NCBI RefSeq assembly: GCF_029360665.1
Contig: NZ_JARDUB010000004.1
Span: forward strand, 372,001 to 436,000
Direction of reading: 5' to 3'
DNA length: 64,000 nt
Origin: Eudoraea chungangensis
Lineage (GTDB): Bacteria; Bacteroidota; Bacteroidia; Flavobacteriales; Flavobacteriaceae
Each line of letters begins with the position of its first letter. The stretch's first letter is position 1. This document shows, piece after piece, positions 55,462-63,891 of this stretch. A program made the position numbers and the translations under genes. The notes beneath the pieces are model-generated. The model ran no database searches. It worked only from the letters and a program-made list of their open reading frames with translations, and was not told the DNA's origin.

Positions 55462-55825
55462 TTTCTGTCAGTTCATGAATAAAGAGGAGATAAGATAGAA
55501 ATATACGCCCTAAGAGTGGGCACAATCGTAAATTTAGTAATGGCGTTAGCCGGATGATTGGCTTACTATTTCTCTAATTCGGAAGCACCACAGCTGTATA
55601 ATAAAAGTATTAATCCCGATACTGCCGCGTTATAATTAATTTGTCTGATGTCGTTTTTTTTAAATATAGGAAATTTTACCTGTGAAAATGGATTCTTAAG
55701 GGCAATATTTTTTCTAGAAAATTGGTGTATAAAACAGGAAACATTATTCTCTTTTCATAGCCAATGTCTCGAAGGATTCCTATATTTTTACATTAGATTC
55801 CTTACTAAATTTAAGTCGTTATTAT
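55462..55825. other. 364-bp gap without a recognisable gene
   Basis: The gap between the M14 peptidase and the amidohydrolase is AT-rich. A 75-codon frame (55648-55875) is open but has no family features and overlaps the amidohydrolase start. I see no convincing promoter or RNA. Confidence 0.3.
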
Positions 55826-57394
55826 ATGCGAAAAAGAAAACTTCATGTTATAATTATAATTCTATTCACCCTTAGTGTAAAGGCTCAAAACTCTCTTAGC
55901 GAAGGACCTTTTGAACAACTTATCATCCGAGGAGTTACCTTAATCAATGGCAATGGTGCCCCACCATTAGGACCGGTAGATATCGAAGTGGTTAACAATA
56001 GAATTAAGACCGTAGAAGTTGTTGGCTATCCGGGAGTGGCCATAAAAGATTCCGATAGACCACAGCTTAAAGATGGTGGAAAAGAACTGAATTGTGAAGG
56101 TATGTATTTACTCCCCGGTTTTGTAGATATGCACGGGCATATAGGGGGTATAGCCCAAGGAGCAGAACCCGAATATGTCTTCCGCCTTTGGATGGCCCAT
56201 GGGATAACAACCGTCAGGGAACCTAGTGGGAGAGGGGTAGATTTTGCCCTAGATTTAAAGAAGAAAAGTGCTGAAAATACCATTGTTGCCCCTCGAATTT
56301 TGGCATATACAGGTTTTGGACAAGGTAGCGATGGTACCATAAATACACCAGAAAAAGCCAGGGAATGGGTTCGAAAGAATGCACAGAAAGGAGCCGATGG
56401 AGTTAAATTTTTCGGAGCTGAGCCAGAAATCATGGCCGCAGCTTTAGAGGAAAATAAAAAATTGGGCTTACGTTCTGCCTGCCATCATGCACAACTTAGT
56501 GTGGCGCGTTGGAATGTACTTAATTCGGCTCGGGCCGGATTAACAAGTATGGAACATTGGTACGGCCTTCCGGAGGCCTTGTTTGAAGACCGAACTGTTC
56601 AGGACTATCCCCTTAACTACAATTACAATAATGAGCAGGATAGATTTGAGGAAGCAGGTAAACTCTGGCAGCAGGCTGCAAAACCGTATTCGGATCACTG
56701 GAACAAAGTCATGGACGAACTAATTTCACTTGATTTTACCCTGGATCCTACCTTTAATATTTACGAGGCAAGCCGGGACTTGCAAAGAGCTAGAAGAGCA
56801 GAATGGCATGAAGAATATACCCTACCCTCTCTTTGGGATTTTTACCAACCAAGTATGGTAAGCCATGGTTCTTACTGGCATTATTGGGGCACGGAACAGG
56901 AAGTAGTCTGGAAAAAAAATTACGCGCTTTGGATGACCTTTGTAAACGAGTATAAAAACAGAGGAGGAAGAGTTACCACTGGGTCCGATTCTGGTTTTAT
57001 TTTTCAACTTTATGGTTTCGCCTATATCAGGGAAATGGAATTGCTTAGGGAGGCGGGTTTTCATCCTTTAGAGATAATACAATCTGCTACCCTAAACGGA
57101 GCTGAAGCCTTAGGTATGGAAGACCAAATTGGTACGGTTACCGAAGGTAAATTAGCCGATTTTGTAATTCTTGAGGAAAACCCATTAGAAAACCTAAAAG
57201 TCCTCTATGGGACAGGGGCCATTAAACTTACAGAAAACAATGAAGTAGTCCGCGTAGGCGGTGTAAAATACACCATCAAAGATGGTATCATCTACGATGC
57301 CAAAGGATTACTTAAAGAAGTTAAGGAAATGGTTAAGGCCGAAAAAGTAAAGCGCAACTATGAAATAAAACAACCGGGAATCAAGTCCCGTTAG
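55826..57394 (+). CDS. Amidohydrolase-family protein, exported
   Basis: The 522-residue protein has a short signal sequence (RKLHVIIIILFTLSVKAQ) and the amidohydrolase metal motif GFVDMHGHIGG at about 95-105, with HHAQLS and TTGSDSGFIF further on. The ATLNGAEALGMEDQIGTVTEGKLADFVILE end is typical. It is a metal-dependent hydrolase of the urease/imidazolonepropionase superfamily; the substrate is unknown. It is followed by a short gap and convergent small genes. Confidence 0.88.
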   Translation: MRKRKLHVIIIILFTLSVKAQNSLSEGPFEQLIIRGVTLINGNGAPPLGPVDIEVVNNRIKTVEVVGYPGVAIKDSDRPQLKDGGKELNCEGMYLLPGFVDMHGHIGGIAQGAEPEYVFRLWMAHGITTVREPSGRGVDFALDLKKKSAENTIVAPRILAYTGFGQGSDGTINTPEKAREWVRKNAQKGADGVKFFGAEPEIMAAALEENKKLGLRSACHHAQLSVARWNVLNSARAGLTSMEHWYGLPEALFEDRTVQDYPLNYNYNNEQDRFEEAGKLWQQAAKPYSDHWNKVMDELISLDFTLDPTFNIYEASRDLQRARRAEWHEEYTLPSLWDFYQPSMVSHGSYWHYWGTEQEVVWKKNYALWMTFVNEYKNRGGRVTTGSDSGFIFQLYGFAYIREMELLREAGFHPLEIIQSATLNGAEALGMEDQIGTVTEGKLADFVILEENPLENLKVLYGTGAIKLTENNEVVRVGGVKYTIKDGIIYDAKGLLKEVKEMVKAEKVKRNYEIKQPGIKSR

Positions 57395-57405
57395 ATGCGT
57401 TTGTT

Positions 57406-57507
57406 TCAGCGCAACTTCAATGGTCTTAGAATGCCTTTAGTTTTCGGAAAAATTAATAAATAGCTGAATAGCAGTGCAAAAAGCACAATGGATACAAATA
57501 AGATCAT
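57406..57507 (-). CDS. Possible 33-aa single-helix membrane peptide
   Basis: The minus strand has a 33-codon frame beginning MILFVSIVLFALLFSYLLIF, a single membrane helix, followed by a basic end (KTKGILRPLKLR). It lies 10 nt downstream of the gene at 57518 on the same strand. The shape is that of a small membrane peptide, but so short a frame could be chance. Confidence 0.3.
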   Translation of the reverse strand: MILFVSIVLFALLFSYLLIFPKTKGILRPLKLR

Positions 57508-57517
57508 AAGTAGGTAT

Positions 57518-57775
57518 TTATGTTAATTTGGGTCTGTCCTTGGCTGTAGTAAAAGACAAGGCTTTTTTTATTCTTGCATTTTTGAATTTGTATAATCTCG
57601 CATAGGAATCTTCTTTGGACTCCTTAACTTTTGTGAAAGTTGGAACATCAGTAATGCCAGGAAGCAAAACAACATCCATTTCAAAAGATTTAACTTTTTC
57701 ATAGGAGAATGATTTTTGAGCCTGAGCCGATAAACTCATACAAACTAATAATACAAAGGGTAATAAGGTTTTCAT
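57518..57775 (-). CDS. Small exported protein of unknown function
   Basis: The 85-residue protein has a clear signal peptide (KTLLPFVLLVCMSLSAQA). The mature 66 residues are basic with no recognised domain. It is convergent with the amidohydrolase. No neighbour explains it. Confidence 0.65.
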   Translation of the reverse strand: MKTLLPFVLLVCMSLSAQAQKSFSYEKVKSFEMDVVLLPGITDVPTFTKVKESKEDSYARLYKFKNARIKKALSFTTAKDRPKLT

Positions 57776-58015
57776 TATGTTAAGATTGGGTACATTAAAA
57801 TAACGATAGAATGTAAAATTGGGGTAGAAATAATCGTTGTAGAGCGCAATTAATCGGGTACTTCACGCGAATATCGATTAGGGGTCTTATATCTTCGATA
57901 AACAGATTTATTTCTCTTTACCACATATCGATTTTATTTGCCTTTTACCGCAATAATCTATCGCAAAAAAGAGACGAAGGTCTATTATTTAAAAGTAAAA
58001 GCAGTGTATTCGACC

Positions 58016-60556
58016 CTAGTCTCCTTCTTTTCTTAACACTTCAAGAGGTGGGCTTAATAAAACGGATCGGCTATTGGAAAGGCCTATGAGCAAAACAATT
58101 AAGGTTATACCGGGCATCAGCACTGCAAAAGGAATCCATGAAGGCACAAAGGGAGTTTTAAAAATAAAATTCGCCAGCATTTGGCTGCTAATTAAGGATA
58201 ACAATATACCTATACCACTGCCAAGAGCGCCTAAATAAAAATACTCCAGAGCTGTAATTTGAAGTATTTGATTGCCCTTAGCCCCTAACGTCCTGAGCAA
58301 AACACTCTCTTTTATGCGCTGGTATTTGCTGGTTCTAACTGCTCCTATAAGTACAATTATCCCAGTAAGTATGCTAAAGAATGCCATAAAATTAATAACC
58401 CAGGAAATTTTTGTTAGCACTTCTTCTATTAAACTTACGATTTGTCGCAAATCCAAGACGGAAATATTTGGAAACTTTTGTACCAAGCTCTTTTGTAAAC
58501 TAGCAGATGCGCTTACATCAGGTGCATTGGTGGTCATTACATGGAACTGGGGAGCTTTTTCTAGTACGGCCGTTGGAAAAACTATGGAAAAATTAGGCTG
58601 CATTCTGGCCCAATCTACTTCCCTAAAGCTAGATACCTGAGTTTCCATCAATACTCCTTGAACATTAAAAACAATCGTATCTCCTACCTTAAGCTGCGCG
58701 TCTCTGGCAATATTGTCGGCAACCGAAATGGGAATTGGACCAACATTGTCATAGTTTCCCACCCAGTCTCCCTCGGTAAGAACTTCAGAAGAAATAAGGG
58801 AATCTCGGTACGTTACCCTAAACTCATGATTTAAAACCCACTTGTTCATGGTAGTAACCGTATCATTTCTAAGTTCATTCACAGCTCTTCCCTTTAGGGT
58901 CTGAATACGCATGGTTACGATTGGAATATCATCGATTACCGATAGACCTTGCGGGGTAATATTATTACGAACTTCTTCTTTTTGTTCACTTTGTATGTCT
59001 AAAAGGATAATATTTGGACTGTCCGAACTACTTTCTAGTTGGGTCATTGCCAATAACATATCTTTGGTAAAATAAAGGTTACTGATTAAAAAAGCACCGA
59101 CGCCAATAGCGACTAATAAAATTACGGTCTGATTGTTTGGACGAAAAAGGTTTAATAAACTTTGCCGACTTGTAAAACTCCATTTTTTAGGAAAATACTT
59201 TCTAATAAGGTGCATCAATAAACTTGCAATTCCCACGAGAATCGCAAAGGTAATTGCAACGCCCAGTACAAATCCCAGCGCAAATTTTGTATTATCTAAT
59301 AACCAAAGGGAAAACAGAAATACGCTAAGGACAATTAAAGTAAGAACAACAATCCTCTCCTTATACCCTTTTCTTTTCTTTGACTCGTCTATTCGCAAGA
59401 CTTGCAAAGGAGAAACATACCAGGTATTTAATAAGGGAAGTAATGCAAAAAGAACCGACATAAAAATTCCAAGAAGCAGCCCCATGACAATAGGCTGTAC
59501 CGCCAAGGAAACTTCAATTTCAAAAGGCAAAAATCCTTTTAATACAGTCGGAAAACTCAGTTGCAACAAAACTCCTGCCAATGTTCCAGCGAGGCCTCCC
59601 AAGAAACCCATACCAACAATCTGTATTAAAAAAATACTGAAGGTTTGCTTTCTGGAAGCCCCCAAACACTTAAGAACTGCTATGGCCTTTAACTTTTCCC
59701 TGATATAAATTTGGATAGAACTGGCTATTCCTACACAACCTAATAGGAGCGCTATAAAAGCAACCAAGTTCAAAAACTTGCCCACGTTGGCATAAGAGCG
59801 TCCCATCCGTCTGCTTCCAGACAGATGTGTATCCATATCTGCCTTTTCATTATCTAGAATTGGATCAATCGTCTTGTCTAAAACATCGAGATCTGTAGTA
59901 TCGGATATTTTAAAATAATAATTGTAGTCTAGTCTACTACCAATCTGTATTAATCCGGTTTCTTCTACAGAAGAATAGGGAATAATAACTGGCGGAGCTA
60001 CCGAACTCGCAAAGGCACTATTGCCTGGTGCAGAGACCAAAGTTCCCATAATTGGGAAAAGTTTATCACCAATTTTTATCTGGTCCCCAACTTGTAATTC
60101 AAACTGCAGCATCACAGTTGCGTCTACCAAGGCACCTTTTTCCTGTAAATATTCGTTCGCAGCTTCAGAAGGTTCTGTTTCCAAGGTTCCATACAGAGGA
60201 AAGTCGCCTTCTATTCCCCTAATTCGAACTAGTTTGGTATTGCCATTTTTAGGAAAAGAAGCCATGGAAGCAAAATTAAGTTCCTTGGCCTTAAACCCTC
60301 CTAAAGAATCCATGATCTCCTTTACACGTTCATTAGGCAGCTGTTTGGTATCTATAATAAAATCGGCACCCATCAAGGCCTTAGACTGAATACCTATATT
60401 ATCTGTTAGATTATCACTAAAAGACTGTATAGAAACAAGGGCCGCAATTCCCAAGATAATGGAGGCCATAAAAAGTATTAGTCTTCCCCCGCTGGCCCTA
60501 CCATCTCGCCAGGCCATTTTGAACAGCCACTTAATTCCAGCTTTTTCTTTGTTCAT
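58016..60556 (-). CDS. FtsX-type ABC transporter permease (YbbP-like)
   Basis: The 846-residue protein has one N-terminal helix, two FtsX-type domains with three to four helices each (about 260-400 and 700-846) and a periplasmic MacB-like domain. The pairing with an ATPase gene 4 nt upstream and with a divergent tesA-like gene matches the E. coli tesA-ybbA-ybbP order. It is probably part of an export or envelope-stress complex, with an unknown substrate. Confidence 0.9.
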   Translation of the reverse strand: MNKEKAGIKWLFKMAWRDGRASGGRLILFMASIILGIAALVSIQSFSDNLTDNIGIQSKALMGADFIIDTKQLPNERVKEIMDSLGGFKAKELNFASMASFPKNGNTKLVRIRGIEGDFPLYGTLETEPSEAANEYLQEKGALVDATVMLQFELQVGDQIKIGDKLFPIMGTLVSAPGNSAFASSVAPPVIIPYSSVEETGLIQIGSRLDYNYYFKISDTTDLDVLDKTIDPILDNEKADMDTHLSGSRRMGRSYANVGKFLNLVAFIALLLGCVGIASSIQIYIREKLKAIAVLKCLGASRKQTFSIFLIQIVGMGFLGGLAGTLAGVLLQLSFPTVLKGFLPFEIEVSLAVQPIVMGLLLGIFMSVLFALLPLLNTWYVSPLQVLRIDESKKRKGYKERIVVLTLIVLSVFLFSLWLLDNTKFALGFVLGVAITFAILVGIASLLMHLIRKYFPKKWSFTSRQSLLNLFRPNNQTVILLVAIGVGAFLISNLYFTKDMLLAMTQLESSSDSPNIILLDIQSEQKEEVRNNITPQGLSVIDDIPIVTMRIQTLKGRAVNELRNDTVTTMNKWVLNHEFRVTYRDSLISSEVLTEGDWVGNYDNVGPIPISVADNIARDAQLKVGDTIVFNVQGVLMETQVSSFREVDWARMQPNFSIVFPTAVLEKAPQFHVMTTNAPDVSASASLQKSLVQKFPNISVLDLRQIVSLIEEVLTKISWVINFMAFFSILTGIIVLIGAVRTSKYQRIKESVLLRTLGAKGNQILQITALEYFYLGALGSGIGILLSLISSQMLANFIFKTPFVPSWIPFAVLMPGITLIVLLIGLSNSRSVLLSPPLEVLRKEGD

Positions 60557-60560
60557 ATCT

Positions 60561-61256
60561 TTAGGTTAAAATCACCTTTTCATTCGCAATAATCTTACCT
60601 CCCTTAAGACGAAGAATATGCTGTGTTCTTTGTGCCAATTCCAAATCGTGTGTAACTATTACCAAGGTTGTTCCGGCTTCTTTATTGAGCTCAAACAGGA
60701 GTTTAATTACTTTTTCTCCCGTTTCTTCATCCAGATTTCCCGTAGGCTCATCCGCAAAAAGAATGCTTGGCTTATTACTAAAGGCTCTAGCCAGAGCTAC
60801 TCTCTGTTGTTCTCCGCCAGAAAGTTGTGAAGGATAGTGGTCTAGTCTTTCTTCTAATCCCACTTTTTTTAGCAATCCAATGCTTCTCTCTTTGGCAGAT
60901 GCATCCCCTTGTAATTCTAAGGGAACACTTACATTTTCTAATGCTGTCAAGGTGGGTAGTAATTGAAAGTCCTGAAATATAAAACCCACTTCCCGATTTC
61001 GAAGAAGGGCTCTTTCATCTTCATTTAGATTGCCGATATCGGATCCACATAATTCAACCTTACCTGTATCGGCAGTATCTAAGCCTGCACAAAGCCCAAG
61101 AAGGGTAGTTTTCCCACTACCTGAAGGCCCGACTATTGAAAAAGTATCTCCGGCTTCTATTGCGAAAGAAATCCCATCCAACACCTTAAGTTTTTTAGAT
61201 CCGCTTTGGTAAGTCTTCGCTAGTTCATCAACGTTTAATATCTTTGGCATGGGCAA
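60561..61256 (-). CDS. ABC transporter ATPase (YbbA-like)
   Basis: The 231-residue ATPase has Walker A GPSGSGKTT, the signature LSGGEQQRVALARA and Walker B ILFADEP. The end KGGKIIANEKV is LolD/MacB-like. It lies 4 nt before the FtsX-type permease and is divergent from the tesA-like gene by 59 nt. It probably powers that permease. Confidence 0.92.
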   Translation of the reverse strand: MPMPKILNVDELAKTYQSGSKKLKVLDGISFAIEAGDTFSIVGPSGSGKTTLLGLCAGLDTADTGKVELCGSDIGNLNEDERALLRNREVGFIFQDFQLLPTLTALENVSVPLELQGDASAKERSIGLLKKVGLEERLDHYPSQLSGGEQQRVALARAFSNKPSILFADEPTGNLDEETGEKVIKLLFELNKEAGTTLVIVTHDLELAQRTQHILRLKGGKIIANEKVILT

Positions 61257-61315
61257 GGGTATATTTATTTAAGCCCAACAAAATAAGGAAATGATTTTGA
61301 CTTATTGACCAAATT

Positions 61316-62014
61316 ATGACGCGCACAATCTTAAAGTTTCGTTATTTTTTTTACCTGCTCTTATTATTGGGGTGTGGAGAAACGAACAGTTCAAAAGAAA
61401 AAGGGTCTTCCACAACGGAAAAGGAGGAGGTAGCCGAAGAAAAAGTTACACAGGAGAAAGTAATTGTCTTTTTTGGTGATAGTTTAACGGCAGGCTACGG
61501 ACTTAGTACAGAAGAAGCCTTTCCTGCCTTAATACAACAATATCTAGATTCACTGAATTTAAACTACAGTGTAATAAATGCCGGATTAAGTGGTGAAACT
61601 ACGGCCAGTGGTAAGAACCGCCTAGGATGGGTCTTAAATCAAGAAGCGGATGTTTTTGTACTGGAATTAGGAGCTAATGATGGCTTAAGGGGTATTCCTT
61701 TGTCTGAAACCAGACAAAACCTGCAAGACATACTAGATGCCGTTAAAGAACAAAACCCTGATACGAGAATAATTCTTGCAGGAATGCAAATCCCCCCGAA
61801 CATGGGTCAGGAATACACCGAAGAATTCAGGAAGATTTTCCCGGAAATAACCCAAAAAAATGAAGCTGTATTAATTCCATTTCTGCTAGACGGGGTAGCT
61901 GGTATCTCTAGTCTAAATCTGGAAGATGGTATTCATCCCACAGCAGAGGGACATAAAATTGTGGCTGGCAATGTGTGGAAGGTATTGGCCCCAGTTTTAA
62001 ATACCGACTATTAA
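61316..62014 (+). CDS. TesA-like arylesterase/lysophospholipase, lipoprotein
   Basis: The 232-residue protein has a lipobox (LLLGC, Cys20) and a Glu/Lys-rich linker. The SGNH hydrolase motif is FFGDSLTAG with Ser56, followed by ELGANDGLRG and DGIHPTAEGH, which carries the Asp-His pair. TesA-type enzymes cleave thioesters and lysophospholipids. In E. coli TesA is periplasmic without a lipid anchor; the lipobox here is a difference. It is divergent from the ybbA-like gene. Confidence 0.9.
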   Translation: MTRTILKFRYFFYLLLLLGCGETNSSKEKGSSTTEKEEVAEEKVTQEKVIVFFGDSLTAGYGLSTEEAFPALIQQYLDSLNLNYSVINAGLSGETTASGKNRLGWVLNQEADVFVLELGANDGLRGIPLSETRQNLQDILDAVKEQNPDTRIILAGMQIPPNMGQEYTEEFRKIFPEITQKNEAVLIPFLLDGVAGISSLNLEDGIHPTAEGHKIVAGNVWKVLAPVLNTDY

Positions 62015-62035
62015 TAATACAACATCCGATACGCC

Positions 62036-62416
62036 ATGAACATCGAAAATACTATAGACGCTTTATTCTGGATAGACCAAATAGCTGCCACTGTCTGGAT
62101 AATCCTCTCGCTTATAATGTTCTGGATACTATACCAGTTATACGCCTTGGAGAGTAAGGAACATCCTGTTTTTAAGTTTGGTGTCTTCTTATTGGTCTTG
62201 GTTTGGTTATACCCAGTTTACACCTTTCTGTTTAATCAGATAGAAGTTGGTTTTGCTGGTAATTTATTAACCTTATGGGCTACTTCTCATTATATACTTA
62301 AACTAAAAAAACTCGCGTTTAAGCAGTATCTTTTGTTACTGCCACAGATAGTTTGGCTGCTTGTTGCTACTTTTTACGTGGGCTGCCTATTAGCAGAAAA
62401 GTATATGATGGCCTAA
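62036..62416 (+). CDS. Small integral membrane protein
   Basis: The 126-residue product has four hydrophobic helices and no family features that I recognise. It starts 21 nt after the tesA-like gene, so it is probably in the same transcript. Confidence 0.7.
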   Translation: MNIENTIDALFWIDQIAATVWIILSLIMFWILYQLYALESKEHPVFKFGVFLLVLVWLYPVYTFLFNQIEVGFAGNLLTLWATSHYILKLKKLAFKQYLLLLPQIVWLLVATFYVGCLLAEKYMMA

Positions 62417-62573
62417 CAAAATAGCCTGCAACCCATTAAATATTAAATAGTTGCGCTGGTCTTCGACAGGCGAAATAATTTTTTTTCAGCTTCTTTTTCT
62501 TTATTTTTAAGAGAATTCTTGCAAGACAGGAAAGCAGGTACCCGGCTTAAGTAAAAGTAAAAAGGGTCTATAA

Positions 62574-62951
62574 ATGTTTTTTACGGTAGAGATTAATTGG
62601 AAATTATCTACAGTCCTTGGTCTTTTTATGCTTTTGCAGAGCTACATAACCTAGAATAAAACTCCGGTTACCCTGGATGAAACATTCCAATCAGAATTAA
62701 TGACCAAAGTATACATGTCTATGGTTAAAATACAAACGTCTAAAAAAATTGAATTTGAAGAAGAAGTTTACCAAGGTTTGGATATGAAAAACGGAAATGT
62801 AATACGCTATGCCTTAAATCCCGACAATATAGAAAAGATTCGGACTAAGGATAAACAGAAATCAACTCTCTTAACTCTAGCGGTAGTTATGGTCCCTTCT
62901 ACAATCTTAGCTGTGCCATTGGCTAAAGAAGAAATAGATGATGCCCATTGA
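62574..62951 (+). pseudogene. Decayed copy of the tandem small-lipoprotein family
   Basis: The frame from the ATG at 62574 reads a signal sequence (LSTVLGLFMLLQSY) and then meets an in-frame TAG at 62652-62654. The lipobox Cys of the paralogues (LLQSC) is Tyr here, and the next residues read IT-stop instead of QVY. After the stop the frame continues, NKTPVTLDETF and KKIEFEEEVYQGLDMKNGNVI, in line with the paralogues at 63021 and 63499. A 252-nt open frame from 62700 remains, but it has no signal peptide. I regard it as a pseudogene. Confidence 0.75.
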
Positions 62952-63020
62952 ACTATATATCTGGCTAATAATTAAGTATTTTTCACCACTGGCTATGCCA
63001 TAGGATAATATAACGCTAAT

Positions 63021-63413
63021 ATGAATCTAAATTTATTCTCTAAGAAGCTATCCCTTTTTTTTCTAACCTTCTTAATTCTTTTACAAAGTTGTCAGGTATA
63101 TGACAAAGGGTCTGTAAGCCTTGAAGAGGCCTCGAAAACAGAACTACGTGCAAAAATTAGTACGGTAGATGTTGCGAAAATTAAATATAAAAAGATTGTA
63201 TTCGAGAATCAGGAATATTTCGGCCTCAAGAAGAAAAATGGGAATTGGGTTAAATTTCCGTTACGGCAACAAAATATTGAAACCCTAAGACTACAAAACA
63301 AAAAAAAGTCCACCTGGGCTACTGTGGGATTAGCACTCGGCTTTCCTATTTTCCTTATTCTACTCGCAGCATTGTATTGTGGGACGGAAGGATGTATTAA
63401 ATTGTGGGACTGA
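63021..63413 (+). CDS. Small lipoprotein, tandem family member 2
   Basis: The 130-residue protein has a signal sequence and lipobox (LLQSC, Cys25). The core is YKKIVFENQEYFGLKKKNGNW (split 55-75), followed by KFPLRQQNIETLRL and a C-terminal membrane helix. It is a close paralogue of the copies on either side. The C-terminus (CIKLWD) results from a 25-bp tandem duplication at 63376. I know no function. It probably lies at the cell envelope with both a lipid anchor and a helix. Confidence 0.8.
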   Translation: MNLNLFSKKLSLFFLTFLILLQSCQVYDKGSVSLEEASKTELRAKISTVDVAKIKYKKIVFENQEYFGLKKKNGNWVKFPLRQQNIETLRLQNKKKSTWATVGLALGFPIFLILLAALYCGTEGCIKLWD

Positions 63414-63425
63414 AGGATGTATTAA
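63376..63425 (+). repeat. 25-bp tandem duplication at the end of family member 2
   Basis: ATTGTGGGACGGAAGGATGT and the following TATTAA (63376-63400) are repeated at once (63401-63425) with one mismatch (G to T). As 25 is not a multiple of three, the second copy is read in another frame and gives the stop TGA at 63411-63413. Confidence 0.9.
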
Positions 63426-63498
63426 TTGGAACAACTAGGCGCTTATAGTAGGAAAAATAGAAAACATACCCTATTTAGTGGTACTAACCATACTGGAA

Positions 63499-63891
63499 AT
63501 GAAAATTAAAAATAAATACAGGCAATACTTGTGCACCCTCTTAGTAGTGCTTTTGTTATTGCAAAGTTGTCAGGTTTATCATAAAACTTCTGTTAATTTA
63601 GAAGAGGCTTTACAAGCCCAACTTCCTGTTAAAATAATATCAAAAACACAAGAAAAGTCTGTCTACAAAAAAATTGTTTTCGAAAATCAAAACTATTTTG
63701 GTCTAGATAGGAAGAATGGCAATATTGTAAAATACCCTCTGGAACATGAATTTATTGAAAAAATACTAATAAAAGATAAAACCGCATCGACCTGGTTAAC
63801 TATTGGTATTATTTTGATACCCTCTCTTGTTTTTACTTTTCTGATTGGAAATAATGTTGTTGAAAAAAGTATTAATACCTCATTCTTATAA
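63499..63891 (+). CDS. Small lipoprotein, tandem family member 3
   Basis: I start this 130-residue protein at the ATG at 63499; a GTG at 63478 is possible but would add seven residues with no use. The signal sequence ends in LLLLQSC (Cys24). The core is YKKIVFENQNYFGLDRKNGN, followed by IVKYPLEHEFIEKIL and a membrane helix. The last base is shared with the start of the next copy (TAATG). Confidence 0.82.
   Translation: MKIKNKYRQYLCTLLVVLLLLQSCQVYHKTSVNLEEALQAQLPVKIISKTQEKSVYKKIVFENQNYFGLDRKNGNIVKYPLEHEFIEKILIKDKTASTWLTIGIILIPSLVFTFLIGNNVVEKSINTSFL

Noticed and set aside
55648-55875. A 75-codon frame in the gap before the amidohydrolase
   Set aside because: No signal, helix or motif, and it overlaps the amidohydrolase start.
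59133-59708. A 191-codon open frame on the plus strand
   Set aside because: It is a shadow of the FtsX-type permease, with basic, low-complexity translation.
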